Source: Auanema rhodensis (taxonomy: Eukaryota; Nematoda; Chromadorea; Rhabditida; Rhabditidae). Taken from it: DNA of 64,000 nucleotides. Below the pieces are notes generated by a model. The model was not told where the DNA came from. It made no database searches and saw only the letters and a program-made list of their open reading frames with translations. The DNA is taken from assembly GCA_964057225.1 (NCBI GenBank), contig OZ059895.1, positions 21,896,688-21,960,687 of the forward strand. Reading direction: 5' to 3'. Numbering within the stretch: the stretch's first letter is position 1; each line of letters starts with the position of its first letter. A program made the translations under genes and the position numbers. Positions 11,934 through 24,568 of this stretch are shown here, in pieces.

Positions 11934-14900
11934 CTTCGCCTTGAAAAAAAGAATCTAAAAACATCTACTTTTCGCTAAATTATTTTGAAATTTTTCGAAA
12001 AAATTTTTGTCAAAATGTTTTTGGAAGCAATGTTGAGTGTACATGGAAACTCAACATACACTAATGCATCATTTTTCAAACGATCATAACTAATTTTTGT
12101 ATTAAGCGTTTCTCAATGTAGTATAGTGCATTCGATGCGGATTTTTAAGCTGCGTCGATCTGTGTTATCAGATTTGCGCTAGCTTAAAAATGCACCGAGA
12201 TATCAACTGATATAAGTTCACACTTATATCCTCGATTTTCACCCTGAAGAATTAATTTTTTCGTTGAATAACAATGTCCATCGTCTTTGCCTTGAAAAAA
12301 GGAATCTAAAAACATCTACTTTTTGCTAAATTATTTTGAAATTTTTCGAAAAAATTTTTGTCAAAATGTTTTTGGAAGCAATGTTGAGTGTACATGGTAA
12401 CTCAACATACACTAATGCATCATTTTTCAAACGATCATAACTAATTTTTGTATTAAGCGTTTCTCAATGTAGTATAGTGCATTCGATGCGGATTTTTAAG
12501 CTGCGTCGATCTGTGTTATCAGATTTGCGCTAGCTTAAAAATGCACCGAGATATCAACTGATATAAGTTCACACTTATATCCTCGATTTTCACCCTGAAG
12601 AATTAATTTTTTCGTTGAATAACATTGTCCATCGTCTTTGCCTTGAAAAAAAAATCTGAAAACATCTACTTTTTGCTAAATTATTTTGAAATTTTTCGAA
12701 AAAATTTTTGTCAAAATGTTTTTGGAAGCAATGTTGAGTGTACATGGAAACTCAACATACACTAATGCATCATTTTTCAAACGATCATAACTAATTTTTG
12801 TATTAAGCGTTTCTCAATGTAGTATAGTGCATTCGATGCGGATTTTTAAGCTGCGTCGATCTGTGTTATCAGATTTGCGCTAGCTTAAAAATGCACCGAG
12901 ATATCAACTGATATAAGTTCACACTTATATCCTCGATTTTCACCCTGAAGAATTAATTTTTTCGTTGAATAACAATGTCCATCGTCTTCGCCTTGAAAAA
13001 AGGAATCTAAAAACATCTACTTTTCGCTAAATTATTTTGAAATTTTTCGAAAAAATTTTTGTCAAAATGTTTTTGGAAGCAATGTTGAGTGTACATGGAA
13101 ACTCAACATACACTAATGCATCATTTTTCAAACGATCATAACTAATTTTTGTATTAAGCGTTTCTCAATGTAGTATAGTGCATTCGATGCGGATTTTTAA
13201 GCTGCGTCGATCTGTGTTATCAGATTTGCGCTAGCTTAAAAATGCACCGAGATATCAACTGATATAAGTTCACACTTATATCCTCGATTTTCACCCTGAA
13301 GAATTAATTTTTTCGTTGAATAACAATGTCCATCGTCTTTGCCTTGAAAAAAGGAATCTAAAAACATCTACTTTTTGCTAAATTATTCTGAAATTTTTCG
13401 AAAAAATTTTTGTCAAAATGTTTTTGGAAGCAATGTTGAGTGTACATGGTAACTCAACATACACTAATGCATCATTTTTCAAACGATCATAACTAATTTT
13501 TGTATTAAGCGTTTCTCAATGTAGTATAGTGCATTCGATGCGGATTTTTAAGCTGCGTCGATCTGTGTTATCAGATTTGCGCTAGCTTAAAAATGCACCG
13601 AGATATCAACTGATATAAGTTCACACTTATATCCTCGATTTTCACCCTGAAGAATTAATTTTTTCGTTGAATAACATTGTCCATCGTCTTTGCCTTGAAA
13701 AAAAAAATCTGAAAACATCTACTTTTTGCTAAATTATTTTGAAATTTTTCGAAAAAATTTTTGTCAAAATGTTTTTGGAAGCAATGTTGAGTGTACATGG
13801 AAACTCAACATACACTAATGCATCATTTTTCAAACGATCATAACTAATTTTTGTATTAAGCGTTTCTCAATGTAGTATAGTGCATTCGATGCGGATTTTT
13901 AAGCTGCGTCGATCTGTGTTATCAGATTTGCGCTAGCTTAAAAATGCACCGAGATATCAACTGATATAAGTTCACACTTATATCCTCGATTTTCACCCTG
14001 AAGAATTAATTTTTTCGTTGAATAACAATGTCCATCGTCTTCGCCTTGAAAAAAGGAATCTAAAAACATCTACTTTTCGCTAAATTATTTTGAAATTTTT
14101 CGAAAAAATTTTTGTCAAAATGTTTTTGGAAGCAATGTTGAGTGTACATGGAAACTCAACATACACTAATGCATCATTTTTCAAACGATCATAACTAATT
14201 TTTGTATTATGCGTTTCTCAATGTAGTATAGTGCATTCGATGCGGATTTTTAAGCTGCGTCGATCTGTGTTATCAGATTTGCGCTAGCTTAAAAATGCAC
14301 CGAGATATCAACTGATATAAGTTCACACTTATATCCTCGATTTTCACCCTGAAGAATTAATTTTTTCGTTGAATAACAATGTCCATCGTCTTTGCCTTGA
14401 AAAAAGGAATCTAAAAACATCTACTTTTTGCTAAATTATTCTGAAATTTTTCGAAAAAATTTTTGTCAAAATGTTTTTGGAAGCAATGTTGAGTGTACAT
14501 GGTAACTCAACATACACTAATGCATCATTTTTCAAACGATCATAACTAATTTTTGTATTAAGCGTTTCTCAATGTAGTATAGTGCATTCGATGCGGATTT
14601 TTAAGCTGCGTCGATCTGTGTTATCAGATTTGCGCTAGCTTAAAAATGCACCGAGATATCAACTGATATAAGTTCACACTTATATCCTCGATTTTCACCC
14701 TGAAGAATTAATTTTTTCGTTGAATAACATTGTCCATCGTCTTTGCCTTGAAAAAAAAAATCTGAAAACATCTACTTTTTGCTAAATTATTTTGAAATTT
14801 TTCGAAAAAATTTTTGTCAAAATGTTTTTGGAAGCAATGTTGAGTGTACATGGAAACTCAACATACACTAATGCATCATTTTTCAAACGATCATAACTAA

Positions 14901-15091
14901 TTTTTGTATTAAGCGTTTCTCAATGTAGTATAGTGCATTCGATGCGGATTTTTAAGCTGCGTCGATCTGTGTTATCAGATTTGCGCTAGCTTAAAAATGC
15001 ACCGAGATATCAACTGATATAAGTTCACACTTATATCCTCGATTTTCACCCTGAAGAATTAATTTTTTCGTTGAATAACAATGTCCATCGT
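11934..15091. repeat. Trimer C-B-A repeated three times (M35-M43)
   Basis: M35-M37, M38-M40 and M41-M43 each read C, B with ggtaactc (unit position 114 T), A. The first copy is slightly different: its C has a single G, its B has attttg, and its A is the 350-bp nine-A form (12636-12985). The ggtaactc variant in each B shows that the three trimers share an origin. M41 has a private A to T at about unit position 172. Confidence 0.8.
12636..12985. repeat. 350-bp monomer (M37) with nine-A run
   Basis: Second of the two short units in array 1. It starts 5264 bp after M22, which is 15 units minus the one lost base. M20-M24 and M35-M39 have nearly the same subtype order, so the short unit was probably copied with its neighbours. 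Confidence 0.75.
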
Positions 15092-17197
15092 CTTCGCCTT
15101 GAAAAAAGGAATCTAAAAACATCTACTTTTCGCTAAATTATTTTGAAATTTTTCGAAAAAATTTTTGTCAAAATGTTTTTGGAAGCAATGTTGAGTGTAC
15201 ATGGAAACTCAACATACACTAATGCATCATTTTTCAAACGATCATAACTAATTTTTGTATTAAGCGTTTCTCAATGTAGTATAGTGCATTCGATGCGGAT
15301 TTTTAAGCTGCGTCGATCTGTGTTATCAGATTTGCGCTAGCTTAAAAATGCACCGAGATATCAACTGATATAAGTTCACACTTATATCCTCGATTTTCAC
15401 CCTGAAGAATTAATTTTTTCGTTGAATAACAATGTCCATCGTCTTCGCCTTGAAAAAAGGAATCTAAAAACATCTACTTTTCGCTAAATTATTTTGAAAT
15501 TTTTCGAAAAAATTTTTGTCAAAATGTTTTTGGAAGCAATGTTGAGTGTACATGGAAACTCAACATACACTAATGCATCATTTTTCAAACGATCATAACT
15601 AATTTTTGTATTAAGCGTTTCTCAATGTAGTATAGTGAATTCGATGCGGATTTTTAAGCTGCGTCGATCTGTGTTATCAGATTTGCGCTAGCTTAAAAAT
15701 GCACCGAGATATCAACTGATATAAGTTCACACTTATATCCTCGATTTTCACCCTGAAGAATTAATTTTTTCGTTGAATAACATTGTCCATCGTCTTTGCC
15801 TTGAAAAAAAAAATCTGAAAACATCTACTTTTTGCTAAATTATTTTGAAATTTTTCGAAAAAATTTTTGTCAAAATGTTTTTGGAAGCAATGTTGAGTGT
15901 ACATGGAAACTCAACATACACTAATGCATCATTTTTCAAACGATCATAACTAATTTTTTTATTAAGCGTTTCTCAATGTAGTATAGTGCATTCGATGCGG
16001 ATTTTTAAGCTGCGTCGATCTGTGTTATCAGATTTGCGCTAGCTTAAAAATGCACCGAGATATCAACTGATATAAGTTCACACTTATATCCTCGATTTTC
16101 ACCCTGAAGAATTAATTTTTTCGTTGAATAACAATGTCCATCGTCTTCGCCTTGAAAAAAGGAATCTAAAAACATCTACTTTTCGCTAAATTATTTTGAA
16201 ATTTTTCGAAAAAATTTTTGTCAAAATGTTTTTGGAAGCAATGTTGAGTGTACATGGAAACTCAACATACACTAATGCATCATTTTTCAAACGATCATAA
16301 CTAATTTTTGTATTAAGCGTTTCTCAATGTAGTATAGTGAATTCGATGCGGATTTTTAAGCTGCGTCGATCTGTGTTATCAGATTTGCGCTAGCTTAAAA
16401 ATGCACCGAGATATCAACTGATATAAGTTCACACTTATATCCTCGATTTTCACCCTGAAGAATTAATTTTTTCGTTGAATAACATTGTCCATCGTCTTTG
16501 CCTTGAAAAAAAAAATCTGAAAACATCTACTTTTTGCTAAATTATTTTGAAATTTTTCGAAAAAATTTTTGTCAAAATGTTTTTGGAAGCAATGTTGAGT
16601 GTACATGGAAACTCAACATACACTAATGCATCATTTTTCAAACGATCATAACTAATTTTTGTATTAAGCGTTTCTCAATGTAGTATAGTGCATTCGATGC
16701 GGATTTTTAAGCTGCGTCGATCTGTGTTATCAGATTTGCGCTAGCTTAAAAATGCACCGAGATATCAACTGATATAAGTTCACACTTATATCCTCGATTT
16801 TCACCCTGAAGAATTAATTTTTTCGTTGAATAACAATGTCCATCGTCTTCGCCTTGAAAAAAGGAATCTAAAAACATCTACGTTTCGCTAAATTATTTTG
16901 AAATTTTTCGAAAAAATTTTTGTCAAAATGTTTTTGGAAGCAATGTTGAGTGTACATGGAAACTCAACATACACTAATGCATCATTTTTCAAACGATCAT
17001 AACTAATTTTTGTATTAAGCGTTTCTCAATGTAGTATAGTGCATTCGATGCGGATTTTTAAGCTGCGTCGATCTGTGTTATCAGATTTGCGCTAGCTTAA
17101 AAATGCACCGAGATATCAACTGATATAAGTTCACACTTATATCCTCGATTTTCACCCTGAAGAATTAATTTTTTCGTTGAATAACAATGTCCATCGT
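15092..17197. repeat. Array 1, M44-M49: C C* A C* A Cg
   Basis: Six units with an alternating C*-A dimer (702 bp) in the middle. M46 has a private G to T that lengthens the T-run of taatttttgtatt. M49 carries ctacgtttcgct, as M2, M114 and M120 do. Confidence 0.75.
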
Positions 17198-20100
17198 CTT
17201 TGCCTTGAAAAAAGGAATCTAAAAACATCTACTTTTTGCTAAATTATTCTGAAATTTTTCGAAAAAATTTTTGTCAAAATGTTTTTGGAAGCAATGTTGA
17301 GTGTACATGGAAACTCAACATACACTAATGCATCATTTTTCAAACGATCATAACTAATTTTTGTATTAAGCGTTTCTCAATGTAGTATAGTGAATTCGAT
17401 GCGGATTTTTAAGCTGCGTCGATCTGTGTTATCAGATTTGCGCTAGCTTAAAAATGCACCGAGATATCAACTGATATAAGTTCACACTTATATCCTCGAT
17501 TTTCACCCTGAAGAATTAATTTTTTCGTTGAATAACATTGTCCATCGTCTTTGCCTTGAAAAAAAAAATCTGAAAACATCTACTTTTTGCTAAATTATTT
17601 TGAAATTTTTCGAAAAAATTTTTGTCAAAATGTTTTTGGAAGCAATGTTGAGTGTACATGGAAACTCAACATACACTAATGCATCATTTTTCAAACGATC
17701 ATAACTAATTTTTGTATTAAGCGTTTCTCAATGTAGTATAGTGCATTCGATGCGGATTTTTAAGCTGCGTCGATCTGTGTTATCAGATTTGCGCTAGCTT
17801 AAAAATGCACCGAGATATCAACTGATATAAGTTCACACTTATATCCTCGATTTTCACCCTGAAGAATTAATTTTTTCGTTGAATAACAATGTCCATCGTC
17901 TTTGCCTTGAAAAAAGGAATCTAAAAACATCTACTTTTTGCTAAATTATTCTGAAATTTTTCGAAAAAATTTTTGTCAAAATGTTTTTGGAAGCAATGTT
18001 GAGTGTACATGGAAACTCAACATACACTAATGCATCATTTTTCAAACGATCATAACTAATTTTTGTATTAAGCGTTTCTCAATGTAGTATAGTGCATTCG
18101 ATGCGGATTTTTAAGCTGCGTCGATCTGTGTTATCAGATTTGCGCTAGCTTAAAAATGCACCGAGATATCAACTGATATAAGTTCACACTTATATCCTCG
18201 ATTTTCACCCTGAAGAATTAATTTTTTCGTTGAATAACAATGTCCATCGTCTTTGCCTTGAAAAAAGGAATCTAAAAACATCTACTTTTTGCTAAATTAT
18301 TCTGAAATTTTTCGAAAAAATTTTTGTCAAAATGTTTTTGGAAGCAATGTTGAGTGTACATGGAAACTCAACATACACTAATGCATCATTTTTCAAACGA
18401 TCATAACTAATTTTTGTATTAAGCGTTTCTCAATGTAGTATAGTGCATTCGATGCGGATTTTTAAGCTGCGTCGATCTGTGTTATCAGATTTGCGCTAGC
18501 TTAAAAATGCACCGAGATATCAACTGATATAAGTTCACACTTATATCCTCGATTTTCACCCTGAAGAATTAATTTTTTCGTTGAATAACAATGTCCATCG
18601 TCTTCGCCTTGAAAAAAGGAATCTAAAAACATCTACTTTTTGCTAAATTATTTTGAAATTTTTCGAAAAAATTTTTGTCAAAATGTTTTTGGAAGCAATG
18701 TTGAGTGTACATGAAAACTCAACATACACTAATGCATCATTTTTCAAACGATCATAACTAATTTTTGTATTAAGCGTTTCTCAATGTAGTATAGTGCATT
18801 CGATGCGGATTTTTAAGCTGCGTCGATCTGTGTTATCAGATTTGCGCTAGCTTAAAAATGCACCGAGATATCAACTGATATAAGTTTACACTTATATCCT
18901 CGATTTTCACCCTGAAGAATTAATTTTTTCGTTGAATAACAATGTCCATCGTCTTCGCCTTGAAAAAAGGAATCTAAAAACATCTACTTTTTGCTAAATT
19001 ATTCTGAAATTTTTCGAAAAAATTTTTGTCAAAATGTTTTTGGAAGCAATGTTGAGTGTACATGGAAACTCAACATACACTAATGCATCATTTTTCAAAC
19101 GATCATAACTAATTTTTGTATTAAGCGTTTCTCAATGTAGTATAGTGCATTCGATGCGGATTTTTAAGCTGCGTCGATCTGTGTTATCAGATTTGCGCTA
19201 GCTTAAAAATGCACCGAGATATCAACTGATATAAGTTCACACTTATATCCTCGATTTTCACCCTGAAGAATTAATTTTTTCGTTGAATAAAATTGTCCAT
19301 CGTCTTTGCCTTGAAAAAAAAAATCTGAAAACATCTACTTTTTGCTAAATTATTTTGAAATTTTTCGAAAAAATTTTTGTCAAAATGTTTTTGGAAGCAA
19401 TGTTGAGTGTACATGGAAACTCAACATACACTAATGCATCATTTTTCAAACGATCATAACTAATTTTTGTATTAAGCGTTTCTCAATGTAGTATAGTGCA
19501 TTCGATGCGGATTTTTAAGCTGCGTCGATCTGTGTTATCAGATTTGCGCTAGCTTAAAAATGCACCGAGATATCAACTGATATAAGTTCACACTTATATC
19601 CTCGATTTTCACCCTGAAGAATTAATTTTTTCGTTGAATAACAATGTCCATCGTCTTCGCCTTGAAAAAAGGAATCTAAAAACATCTACTTTTCGCTAAA
19701 TTATTTTGAAATTTTTCGAAAAAATTTTTGTCAAAATGTTTTTGGAAGCAATGTTGAGTGTACATGGAAACTCAACATACACTAATGCATCATTTTTCAA
19801 ACGATCATAACTAATTTTTGTATTAAGCGTTTCTCAATGTAGTATAGTGAATTCGATGCGGATTTTCAAGCTGCGTCGATCTGTGTTATCAGATTTGCGC
19901 TAGCTTAAAAATGCACCGAGATATCAACTGATATAAGTTCACACTTATATCCTCGATTTTCACCCTGAAGAATTAATTTTTTCGTTGAATAACATTGTCC
20001 ATCGTCTTTGCCTTGAAAAAAAAAATCTGAAAACATCTACTTTTTGCTAAATTATTTTGAAATTTTTCGAAAAAATTTTTGTCAAAATGTTTTTGGAAGC

Positions 20101-20707
20101 AATGTTGAGTGTACATGGAAACTCAACATACACTAATGCATCATTTTTCAAACGATCATAACTAATTTTTGTATTAAGCGTTTCTCAATGTAGTATAGTG
20201 CATTCGATGCGGATTTTTAAGCTGCGTCGATCTGTGTTATCAGATTTGCGCTAGCTTAAAAATGCACCGAGATATCAACTGATATAAGTTCACACTTATA
20301 TCCTCGATTTTCACCCTGAAGAATTAATTTTTTCGTTGAATAACAATGTCCATCGTCTTTGCCTTGAAAAAAGGAATCTAAAAACATCTACTTTTTGCTA
20401 AATTATTCTGAAATTTTTCGAAAAAATTTTTGTCAAAATGTTTTTGGAAGCAATGTTGAGTGTACATGGAAACTCAACATACACTAATGCATCATTTTTC
20501 AAACGATCATAACTAATTTTTGTATTAAGCGTTTCTCAATGTAGTATAGTGCATTCGATGCGGATTTTTAAGCTGCGTCGATCTGTGTTATCAGATTTGC
20601 GCTAGCTTAAAAATGCACCGAGATATCAACTGATATAAGTTCACACTTATATCCTCGATTTTCACCCTGAAGAATTAATTTTTTCGTTGAATAACAATGT
20701 CCATCGT
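17198..20707. repeat. Ten-monomer block, copy 1 (M50-M59)
   Basis: The order is B* A B B D E A C* A B. Identifying variants: M54 has tgaaaactc and gtttacac together; M55 is followed by aataaaattg (C to A at 19291); M57 combines GAATTC with tttcaagctg. The same ten units with the same private variants recur 3861 bp downstream, separated by the odd monomer M60. This is clear evidence of an 11-unit (3861-bp) block duplication. Confidence 0.9.
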
Positions 20708-21058
20708 CTTCGCCTTGAAAAAAGGAATCTAAAAACATCTACTTTTTGCTAAATTATTCTGAAATTTTTCGAAAAAATTTTTGTCAAAATGTTTTTGGAA
20801 GCAATGTTGAGTGTACATGGAAACTCAACATACACTAATGCATCATTTTTCAAACGATCATAACTAATTTTTGTATTAAGCGTTTCTCAATGTAGTATAG
20901 TGCATTCGATGCGGATTTTTAAGCTGCGTCGATCTGTGTTATCAGATTTGCGCTAGCTTAAAAATGCACCGAGATATCAACTGATATAAGTTCACACTTA
21001 TATCCTCGATTTTCACCCTGAAGAATTAATTTTTTCGTTGAATAACAATGTCCATCGT
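20708..21058. repeat. Type E monomer M60 between the two ten-monomer blocks
   Basis: It has cttcgcc, GG, tttttgct and attctg, and is followed by a B* unit. At the matching place after the second block (24569) there is instead a type A*. The 11th position of the duplicated block has thus diverged by replacement or exchange. Confidence 0.75.
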
Positions 21059-24000
21059 CTTTGCCTTGAAAAAAGGAATCTAAAAACATCTACTTTTTGC
21101 TAAATTATTCTGAAATTTTTCGAAAAAATTTTTGTCAAAATGTTTTTGGAAGCAATGTTGAGTGTACATGGAAACTCAACATACACTAATGCATCATTTT
21201 TCAAACGATCATAACTAATTTTTGTATTAAGCGTTTCTCAATGTAGTATAGTGAATTCGATGCGGATTTTTAAGCTGCGTCGATCTGTGTTATCAGATTT
21301 GCGCTAGCTTAAAAATGCACCGAGATATCAACTGATATAAGTTCACACTTATATCCTCGATTTTCACCCTGAAGAATTAATTTTTTCGTTGAATAACATT
21401 GTCCATCGTCTTTGCCTTGAAAAAAAAAATCTGAAAACATCTACTTTTTGCTAAATTATTTTGAAATTTTTCGAAAAAATTTTTGTCAAAATGTTTTTGG
21501 AAGCAATGTTGAGTGTACATGGAAACTCAACATACACTAATGCATCATTTTTCAAACGATCATAACTAATTTTTGTATTAAGCGTTTCTCAATGTAGTAT
21601 AGTGCATTCGATGCGGATTTTTAAGCTGCGTCGATCTGTGTTATCAGATTTGCGCTAGCTTAAAAATGCACCGAGATATCAACTGATATAAGTTCACACT
21701 TATATCCTCGATTTTCACCCTGAAGAATTAATTTTTTCGTTGAATAACAATGTCCATCGTCTTTGCCTTGAAAAAAGGAATCTAAAAACATCTACTTTTT
21801 GCTAAATTATTCTGAAATTTTTCGAAAAAATTTTTGTCAAAATGTTTTTGGAAGCAATGTTGAGTGTACATGGAAACTCAACATACACTAATGCATCATT
21901 TTTCAAACGATCATAACTAATTTTTGTATTAAGCGTTTCTCAATGTAGTATAGTGCATTCGATGCGGATTTTTAAGCTGCGTCGATCTGTGTTATCAGAT
22001 TTGCGCTAGCTTAAAAATGCACCGAGATATCAACTGATATAAGTTCACACTTATATCCTCGATTTTCACCCTGAAGAATTAATTTTTTCGTTGAATAACA
22101 ATGTCCATCGTCTTTGCCTTGAAAAAAGGAATCTAAAAACATCTACTTTTTGCTAAATTATTCTGAAATTTTTCGAAAAAATTTTTGTCAAAATGTTTTT
22201 GGAAGCAATGTTGAGTGTACATGGAAACTCAACATACACTAATGCATCATTTTTCAAACGATCATAACTAATTTTTGTATTAAGCGTTTCTCAATGTAGT
22301 ATAGTGCATTCGATGCGGATTTTTAAGCTGCGTCGATCTGTGTTATCAGATTTGCGCTAGCTTAAAAATGCACCGAGATATCAACTGATATAAGTTCACA
22401 CTTATATCCTCGATTTTCACCCTGAAGAATTAATTTTTTCGTTGAATAACAATGTCCATCGTCTTCGCCTTGAAAAAAGGAATCTAAAAACATCTACTTT
22501 TTGCTAAATTATTTTGAAATTTTTCGAAAAAATTTTTGTCAAAATGTTTTTGGAAGCAATGTTGAGTGTACATGAAAACTCAACATACACTAATGCATCA
22601 TTTTTCAAACGATCATAACTAATTTTTGTATTAAGCGTTTCTCAATGTAGTATAGTGCATTCGATGCGGATTTTTAAGCTGCGTCGATCTGTGTTATCAG
22701 ATTTGCGCTAGCTTAAAAATGCACCGAGATATCAACTGATATAAGTTTACACTTATATCCTCGATTTTCACCCTGAAGAATTAATTTTTTCGTTGAATAA
22801 CAATGTCCATCGTCTTCGCCTTGAAAAAAGGAATCTAAAAACATCTACTTTTTGCTAAATTATTCTGAAATTTTTCGAAAAAATTTTTGTCAAAATGTTT
22901 TTGGAAGCAATGTTGAGTGTACATGGAAACTCAACATACACTAATGCATCATTTTTCAAACGATCATAACTAATTTTTGTATTAAGCGTTTCTCAATGTA
23001 GTATAGTGCATTCGATGCGGATTTTTAAGCTGCGTCGATCTGTGTTATCAGATTTGCGCTAGCTTAAAAATGCACCGAGATATCAACTGATATAAGTTCA
23101 CACTTATATCCTCGATTTTCACCCTGAAGAATTAATTTTTTCGTTGAATAAAATTGTCCATCGTCTTTGCCTTGAAAAAAAAAATCTGAAAACATCTACT
23201 TTTTGCTAAATTATTTTGAAATTTTTCGAAAAAATTTTTGTCAAAATGTTTTTGGAAGCAATGTTGAGTGTACATGGAAACTCAACATACACTAATGCAT
23301 CATTTTTCAAACGATCATAACTAATTTTTGTATTAAGCGTTTCTCAATGTAGTATAGTGCATTCGATGCGGATTTTTAAGCTGCGTCGATCTGTGTTATC
23401 AGATTTGCGCTAGCTTAAAAATGCACCGAGATATCAACTGATATAAGTTCACACTTATATCCTCGATTTTCACCCTGAAGAATTAATTTTTTCGTTGAAT
23501 AACAATGTCCATCGTCTTCGCCTTGAAAAAAGGAATCTAAAAACATCTACTTTTCGCTAAATTATTTTGAAATTTTTCGAAAAAATTTTTGTCAAAATGT
23601 TTTTGGAAGCAATGTTGAGTGTACATGGAAACTCAACATACACTAATGCATCATTTTTCAAACGATCATAACTAATTTTTGTATTAAGCGTTTCTCAATG
23701 TAGTATAGTGAATTCGATGCGGATTTTCAAGCTGCGTCGATCTGTGTTATCAGATTTGCGCTAGCTTAAAAATGCACCGAGATATCAACTGATATAAGTT
23801 CACACTTATATCCTCGATTTTCACCCTGAAGAATTAATTTTTTCGTTGAATAACATTGTCCATCGTCTTTGCCTTGAAAAAAAAAATCTGAAAACATCTA
23901 CTTTTTGCTAAATTATTTTGAAATTTTTCGAAAAAATTTTTGTCAAAATGTTTTTGGAAGCAATGTTGAGTGTACATGGAAACTCAACATACACTAATGC

Positions 24001-24568
24001 ATCATTTTTCAAACGATCATAACTAATTTTTGTATTAAGCGTTTCTCAATGTAGTATAGTGCATTCGATGCGGATTTTTAAGCTGCGTCGATCTGTGTTA
24101 TCAGATTTGCGCTAGCTTAAAAATGCACCGAGATATCAACTGATATAAGTTCACACTTATATCCTCGATTTTCACCCTGAAGAATTAATTTTTTCGTTGA
24201 ATAACAATGTCCATCGTCTTTGCCTTGAAAAAAGGAATCTAAAAACATCTACTTTTTGCTAAATTATTCTGAAATTTTTCGAAAAAATTTTTGTCAAAAT
24301 GTTTTTGGAAGCAATGTTGAGTGTACATGGAAACTCAACATACACTAATGCATCATTTTTCAAACGATCATAACTAATTTTTGTATTAAGCGTTTCTCAA
24401 TGTAGTATAGTGCATTCGATGCGGATTTTTAAGCTGCGTCGATCTGTGTTATCAGATTTGCGCTAGCTTAAAAATGCACCGAGATATCAACTGATATAAG
24501 TTCACACTTATATCCTCGATTTTCACCCTGAAGAATTAATTTTTTCGTTGAATAACATTGTCCATCGT
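21059..24568. repeat. Ten-monomer block, copy 2 (M61-M70)
   Basis: It repeats the order and private variants of 17198-20707: tgaaaactc with gtttacac in M65, aataaaattg at 23152 after M66, and GAATTC with tttcaagctg in M68. The offset between matching aataaaattg sites is exactly 3861 bp (11 x 351). Confidence 0.9.

Noticed and set aside
19285-19296. AATAAA-like polyadenylation signal made by the aataaaattg variant
   Set aside because: It is a one-base variant in two duplicated satellite units (also at 23152), with no transcript unit to serve.
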